From an uncultured Clostridia bacterium (GTDB taxonomy: Bacteria > Bacillota > Clostridia > Oscillospirales > Ruminococcaceae), in NCBI GenBank assembly GCA_947630315.1, contig CANRHA010000059.1, positions 1 to 9,139 of the forward strand: a DNA stretch of 9,139 nucleotides. Direction: 5' to 3'. The position numbers and the translations under genes were made by a program. Within the stretch, counting starts at the first letter, position 1, and each line of letters starts with the position of its first letter. This document shows, piece by piece, positions 6,071-9,139 of the stretch. The notes under the pieces were generated by a model. The model was not told the DNA's origin, did not search any database, and saw only the letters and a program-made list of their open reading frames with translations.

Positions 6071-8515
6071 TTACCCCATGAGCACCTCGATCTCGTGCTC
6101 GGTGCCGGCGTCGAACACCGGAACAACGTTTCCGCTGAGCCTTACGCCGTCGCAGACGATCGATTTTATGCCCTTCTGAACGCCGTCGGGGTTCTTTACG
6201 GTTATGTTGTACCGCGCGCCCCTGAACAGCCTCGAAGCCTTGAAGCCGCTCCAGCCCGAGGGTATAGACGGATCGATTTTGAGGCCGTCGTAGTCGGGCG
6301 CAACGCCTAAAATGTACTGAGATATCGCTACAAAGTTCCAGGCCGCCGTGCCGGTAAGCCAGCTGTTTTTCGCCTCGCCGAATTTTTCCTTCGGAGCGTC
6401 CTTGCCGGCGACCATCTGCGCGTAAACGTAGGGTTCGGTTTTGTGGATCTCCGAAATGTCCTCACAGTAGGCGGGGGCGATTTTTGACCAGTACTCAAAG
6501 GCGCGGTCTCCATGGCCCACAAAGGCCTCCGCACAGATTATCCAGGCGTTGTTGTGGCAGAAGATACCCGCGTTTTCCTTGAATCCCTGGGGATATGTGG
6601 ATATCTCGCCGTATTCAACGTAGTAATGCGTGAACGCGGGGTTGTTGAGGACAAGGCCCCTCTCGCAGCTGAGATATTTGTTTACGCTTTCGAGGGCTCT
6701 TAGGTCGGCGCCCTGTTTTTTGCCGAGGCCGGAGAGGACCGCAAAGCCCTGAGGTTCGATGAATATCTTGCCCTCCTCGTTTTCTTTTGAGCCGAGCTTT
6801 CTGCCGAAGTCGTCGTAGGCCCTTAAGAACCATTCGCCGTCGTAGCCGTATTTCATTACCGCGTCGGCCATCTTTTCAACGGCCTCCTCCGCTTCATGGG
6901 CTTCGGCTTCAAGCCCGCCCTTGCGCAGGCATATCTTTATATATTCGGGAACAATAAAGGTGAACATGCAGGCGACGAGGACCGATTCCGCGACCTTGCC
7001 GTCCTTTGAGGTCGTCGTCTGGAAGCTCTCGCCCGATTCGGTTGAGAAGCAGTTGAGGTTTAAGCAGTCGTTCCAGTCGGCGCGCTGAATAAGCGGCAGG
7101 CCGTGAGGGCCGAGGTTTGAGGCGACCTGTCTGAAGCTCATTGTCAGGTGGTGCATAAGCGGCTGAGCGAGCGCGGGGTCGTTGTCGTAGGGAACAGGCT
7201 CGTCTAAAATTGCGCTGTCGCCGGTTTCTTTTATGTACTGCGCTACCGAGAGTATCATCCAAAGCGGGTCGTCCGAGAAGTTTCCGCCTATTTCGCTGTT
7301 GCCCTTTTTGGTGAGGGGCTGGTACTGGTGGTAACATGAGCCGTCGGGCATCTGAGTCGAGGCGAGATCTATTATGCGTTCTCTTGCGCGGTCGGGTATC
7401 TGATGCATGAAGCCCAAAAGGTCCTGATTCGAGTCTCTGAAGCCCATACCGCGGCCTATTCCGCTTTCAAAGTAAGAGGCCGAGCGAGACATGTTGAACG
7501 TCACCATGCACTGATACTGATTCCAGATATTTACCATTCTGTCGACCTTTTCGTCCGGCGATTCTACAGTAAACTGCGACAGAAGGGAATCCCAATAGGC
7601 GTTCAGCTTTTTAAGAGCGGCGTCCGCTTTTTCGGGGGCGTCGAAGCGGGATATCATTTCATGGGCGCGTTCTTTTCTTATTGTGCCATCGGGGTTGAAT
7701 TTCTGATCCACCGGGTTTTCGATATACCCGAGAATGAACACTATCTCCTTTGATTCGCCGGGTTCGAGGGAAACTTCCACCCTGTGAGAGGCTATCGGCG
7801 ACCAGCCGTGGGCGACGGAGCAGCGGGAGCGATCTTCAAAAACGGCGTCGGGGCGGTCAAAACCGTTATACAAGCCGAGGAAGGAGTCGCGGTCGGTGTC
7901 GAATCCCGAGACGGGCTCGGAACAATGGAAGAAGGCGTAGTGGTTGCGGCGTTCGCGATATTCGGTTTTGTGGTAGATCGTCGAGCCTTCGATCTCTACC
8001 TCGCCGGTGCTGAAGTTGCGCTGGAAGTTTGTCGAATCGTCGTTTGCATCCCAAAGGCACCACTCGACAAAGCTGTAGAGCGAGAAGTTCTTTTTGCCGT
8101 ATGATGTGTTTGTGAGCTTTACCTTATGTATCTCGCAGTCGTTTTCGCGGGGAACAAAGAAGGTGATCTCGGCGCGAATGCCGGCCCTTTCGCCGGTTAT
8201 AACGCTGTAGCCCATTCCGTGGCGGCAGGCGTAGTTTTCAAGATCGGCCTTTACCGGCGCCCATGACGGGCACCATACCGAACCGCCGTCGTTTATATAG
8301 TAGTATCTTCCGCCCATGTCCACCGGAACGTTGTTGTAGCGGTAGCGGGTTATTCTGCGCAGCCTTGCGTCGCGATAGAAGCAGTAGCCGCCGGCGGTGT
8401 TTGAAATAAGGCCGAAGAACCCCTCGGTGCCGAGATAGTTTATCCACGGATACGGCGTTTTAGGGCTTTCGATCACATATTCGCGGGCCTTATCATCAAA
8501 ATAACCGAATTTCAT
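6071..8515 (-). CDS. cbp: Cellobiose phosphorylase (GH94)
   Basis: Cytoplasmic enzyme that reversibly cleaves cellobiose with inorganic phosphate to alpha-D-glucose 1-phosphate and glucose (EC 2.4.1.20), saving one ATP compared with hydrolysis. 814 residues, the usual length for cellobiose phosphorylases and well short of cellodextrin phosphorylases (near 980). The N-terminus (MKFGYFDD, TPYPWINYLGTE, NTAGGYCFYRDARLRRITRY) closely resembles the Clostridium thermocellum enzyme as I recall it. The order is an N-terminal beta-sandwich, a linker helix region, the (alpha/alpha)6 barrel from about 320, then a C-terminal beta segment. The catalytic motif RADWNDCLN (478-486) places the general acid at Asp483; GFRDSNQD (358-365) and QPLTKKGN belong to the sugar-binding surface, and His654 in FCHNNAW and SWLTGTAAW (718-726) to the phosphate pocket. 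The start is secure, with AAGGAGGT 9 bp upstream. It has its own promoter and is apparently monocistronic, with no transporter beside it. Confidence 0.96.
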   Translation of the reverse strand: MKFGYFDDKAREYVIESPKTPYPWINYLGTEGFFGLISNTAGGYCFYRDARLRRITRYRYNNVPVDMGGRYYYINDGGSVWCPSWAPVKADLENYACRHGMGYSVITGERAGIRAEITFFVPRENDCEIHKVKLTNTSYGKKNFSLYSFVEWCLWDANDDSTNFQRNFSTGEVEIEGSTIYHKTEYRERRNHYAFFHCSEPVSGFDTDRDSFLGLYNGFDRPDAVFEDRSRCSVAHGWSPIASHRVEVSLEPGESKEIVFILGYIENPVDQKFNPDGTIRKERAHEMISRFDAPEKADAALKKLNAYWDSLLSQFTVESPDEKVDRMVNIWNQYQCMVTFNMSRSASYFESGIGRGMGFRDSNQDLLGFMHQIPDRARERIIDLASTQMPDGSCYHQYQPLTKKGNSEIGGNFSDDPLWMILSVAQYIKETGDSAILDEPVPYDNDPALAQPLMHHLTMSFRQVASNLGPHGLPLIQRADWNDCLNLNCFSTESGESFQTTTSKDGKVAESVLVACMFTFIVPEYIKICLRKGGLEAEAHEAEEAVEKMADAVMKYGYDGEWFLRAYDDFGRKLGSKENEEGKIFIEPQGFAVLSGLGKKQGADLRALESVNKYLSCERGLVLNNPAFTHYYVEYGEISTYPQGFKENAGIFCHNNAWIICAEAFVGHGDRAFEYWSKIAPAYCEDISEIHKTEPYVYAQMVAGKDAPKEKFGEAKNSWLTGTAAWNFVAISQYILGVAPDYDGLKIDPSIPSGWSGFKASRLFRGARYNITVKNPDGVQKGIKSIVCDGVRLSGNVVPVFDAGTEHEIEVLMG

Positions 8516-8524
8516 AAAAATTTT

Positions 8525-8532
8525 ACCTCCTT
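8525..8532 (-). promoter_or_regulatory. Ribosome binding site of cellobiose phosphorylase gene
   Basis: On the minus strand this reads AAGGAGGT, a near-perfect anti-16S match, 9 bp before the ATG at 8515. It fixes the start. A second GGAGG at 8546-8550 is too far from any start codon to be used for this gene. Confidence 0.85.
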
Positions 8533-8550
8533 AAATATAATAATGCCTCC

Positions 8551-8560
8551 GAAAATTTTC
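8551..8560. promoter_or_regulatory. Perfect 10-bp palindrome just after the phosphorylase promoter
   Basis: GAAAATTTTC sits 9 bp downstream of the -10 hexamer, over or just past the expected transcription start, a position where a repressor would block the promoter. It is short and AT-rich, so chance is a real alternative. No known sugar-regulator consensus is recognised. Confidence 0.25.
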
Positions 8561-8568
8561 TACAACAC

Positions 8569-8597
8569 ATTATACAATATTCCCGGCGTTTTGTAAA
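8569..8597 (-). promoter_or_regulatory. Sigma-A type promoter of cellobiose phosphorylase gene
   Basis: Reading the minus strand, the -35 box TTTACA (8597-8592) is separated by 17 bp from a perfect -10 box TATAAT (8574-8569). Transcription would begin near 8562, giving a leader of about 47 nt. One mismatch to consensus over both boxes with ideal spacing makes this the best promoter in the window. Confidence 0.82.
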
Positions 8598-8617
8598 TAT
8601 ATTTTTCCGAAATTAAC

Positions 8618-8682
8618 GCCCCGAACCGAATAAAATAAGCGGCGCGGGGCAAAACTATCAAAGACCGATGTAAAACGATCGG
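8618..8682 (+). other. Two tandem hairpins in the leader of the DUF378 gene
   Basis: Hairpin A: GCCCCG (8618-8623) with CGGGGC (8645-8650), then an AA/CG internal loop and CCG (8626-8628) with CGG (8640-8642), enclosing an AT-rich loop. Hairpin B: CCGAT (8665-8669) with ATCGG (8678-8682), loop GTAAAACG. Neither is followed by a T-run. In addition AGACC (8662-8666) can pair with GGTCT (8712-8716), which overlaps the ribosome binding site and excludes hairpin B. It could be a regulatory leader, but I cannot match it to a known riboswitch, and no convincing + strand promoter was found upstream of it. Confidence 0.35.
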
Positions 8683-8720
8683 CAAAAACGAAGCCTAATT
8701 AGCGAAAGGAAGGTCTGAAA

Positions 8721-8930
8721 GTGAAAATACTGGATAGAATAGCGCTATTTCTTCTGATCGTCGGCGGAGTCAACTGGGGTCTGGTCGGGATATTCGGCTT
8801 TGACCTTGTTGCGTATCTTTTCGGGGGCTCTGCGGGACTTATCTCGAGGATCATCTACACTATTGTTGCCCTCTGCGCAATATGGTGCGTGTCGCTGTAC
8901 TTCAGAAACTCGCGGCTTGTTGAAGAATAA
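8721..8930 (+). CDS. DUF378 family small membrane protein
   Basis: 69-residue inner-membrane protein of unknown function. The family hallmark is visible at 15-27 (GGVNWGLVGIFGF), followed by DLVAYLFGG and SRIIYTIVALCAI. Two membrane helices are predicted, about 6-25 and 41-61, with a short polar tail (RNSRLVEE). The length is normal for DUF378. The GTG start is preferred because it places the helix directly after MKILDRI and is preceded by a purine-rich AAGGAAGG (8706-8713) at 7-bp spacing; no ATG occurs at a suitable place. It is divergent from the phosphorylase gene and has its own terminator, so it is probably a single-gene unit. No link to cellobiose use can be inferred from position alone. 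Confidence 0.87.
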   Translation: MKILDRIALFLLIVGGVNWGLVGIFGFDLVAYLFGGSAGLISRIIYTIVALCAIWCVSLYFRNSRLVEE

Positions 8931-8948
8931 GGCGCGTGCGATAAAGAT

Positions 8949-8979
8949 CCGGGGAGCGGACAAAGCTTCCCGGGTTTTA
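8949..8979 (+). terminator. Intrinsic terminator after DUF378 gene
   Basis: CCGGGGAGC (8949-8957) pairs with GCTTCCCGG (8965-8973), nine pairs with one G-T wobble, 7-nt loop, followed by TTTTATGTTTTAT (8975-8987). It lies 18 bp past the stop codon. Confidence 0.82.
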
Positions 8980-9002
8980 TGTTTTATGGGAGCGTGCCGC
9001 AA

Positions 9003-9106
9003 GCCCGGGCGAAGCCCGCCCCGCGCGCTGGGCGCGCGAGGCCAGCGGCAGCGAAGCTGCCGCTGCGGCGGCCTGCGGCCGCCGGGGCTTCGCCCGGGGC
9101 GGCGGC
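9003..9106. repeat. Cluster of five consecutive GC-rich hairpins
   Basis: In order: CGGGC-GAA-GCCCG (9006-9018); CGCGCGC-TGG-GCGCGCG (9022-9038); CAGCGGCAGC-GAA-GCTGCCGCTG (9043-9065); CGGCGGCC-TGC-GGCCGCCG (9066-9084); GGGC-TTC-GCCC (9085-9095). All stems are perfect with 3-nt loops. The last part can instead pair GCCGCC (9078-9083) with GGCGGC (9101-9106). The first and last hairpins share the dispersed repeat found at 6002-6017. No ORF with coding character lies here; it sits beyond a terminator. Confidence 0.75.
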
Positions 9107-9139
9107 AGAGAACAGAGGTCAGAGGTCAGATATCAGAGG
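9106..9139. repeat. 7-bp tandem repeat (CAGAGGT-type), continues off window
   Basis: Successive heptamers read CAGAGAA, CAGAGGT, CAGAGGT, CAGATAT and CAGAGG with the last base cut by the window end. Spacing is exactly 7 bp with the CAGA start conserved in every unit. It follows directly on the hairpin cluster. Total length and unit count are unknown because the array reaches the edge. Confidence 0.7.

Noticed and set aside
7784..8104. 106-codon open frame on the plus strand inside the phosphorylase gene
   Set aside because: It is entirely antisense to a conserved GH94 enzyme and its sequence is the Ala/Val/Gly/Arg-rich kind produced by reverse reading of GC-rich codons.
8591..8636. Plus-strand promoter for DUF378 using TAAAAT (8631-8636)
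   Set aside because: The -10-like box is reasonable but no -35-like hexamer lies 16-18 bp upstream; candidates are 20 bp or more away.
8646..8716. Possible cyclic-di-GMP-I (GEMM) riboswitch, suggested by GGGGCAAAAC and ACGAAGCC around a hairpin
   Set aside because: The key GACGCAAAGCC segment is not present intact, and the second stem with tetraloop receptor expected after it is missing.
8745..9002. 85-codon minus-strand frame overlapping the DUF378 gene
   Set aside because: DUF378 on the plus strand has clear family motifs and an RBS; the reverse frame has neither and runs through the terminator hairpin.
9106..9139. Start of a CRISPR array
   Set aside because: Units are 7 bp and contiguous with no spacers; CRISPR repeats are far longer and separated by unique spacers.

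Overview
The window looks like a chromosomal segment from a moderately GC-rich member of the Clostridia, most likely an uncultured gut or anaerobic Oscillospiraceae/Ruminococcaceae-type bacterium. This rests on AAGGAGG-type ribosome binding sites, frequent ATA (Ile) and AGG (Arg) codons despite a G+C content a little above half, a GluRS of the type usual in clostridia, and a cellobiose phosphorylase very like that of Clostridium thermocellum. The taxonomic placement is inference; no rRNA or other marker gene is present.

Layout. (1) 1-883, + strand: the 3' part of gltX (glutamyl-tRNA synthetase), cut by the left window edge. (2) 899-5653, + strand: four tightly packed genes, namely a GldA-like ABC ATPase (TTG start), a GldF-like six-helix permease (4-bp overlap), a GldG-like membrane-anchored protein (ABC_transp_aux type) and a DUF4340 protein with an N-terminal anchor (GTG start). 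Together they make a recognisable ABC-2 type transporter/extracytoplasmic complex of unknown substrate. The gap after gltX is only 15 bp, so it is probably transcribed from the gltX promoter. (3) 5703-5972, + strand: an 89-residue protein of unknown function with a strong RBS, probably the last gene of this run. (4) 5954-6066: a hairpin-rich convergent intergenic region with a GC-rich hairpin repeat and a bidirectional intrinsic terminator. (5) 6071-8515, - strand: a full-length GH94 cellobiose phosphorylase with its own near-consensus promoter (TTTACA-17 bp-TATAAT) and strong RBS. (6) 8516-8720: the divergent intergenic region, holding the phosphorylase promoter on one strand and a structured leader for the next gene on the other. 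(7) 8721-8930, + strand: a 69-residue DUF378 two-helix membrane protein (GTG start), followed by a terminator. (8) 9003-9139: a run of five GC-rich hairpins leading into a 7-bp tandem repeat that runs off the right edge.

How it works together. The ABC/GldG/DUF4340 set probably forms one envelope complex: ATPase in the cytoplasm, permease in the membrane, and two anchored proteins with large domains outside. The phosphorylase is an independent cytoplasmic catabolic unit that splits imported cellobiose with phosphate to glucose 1-phosphate and glucose; no cellobiose transporter is encoded nearby. The least conventional content is in the non-coding DNA. Four intergenic hairpins share the GCGAAGC (or GCTTCGC) core, a heptamer known to fold into an unusually stable DNA mini-hairpin, and a heptad satellite abuts the last cluster. 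I found no mobile element, CRISPR array, tRNA or rRNA.
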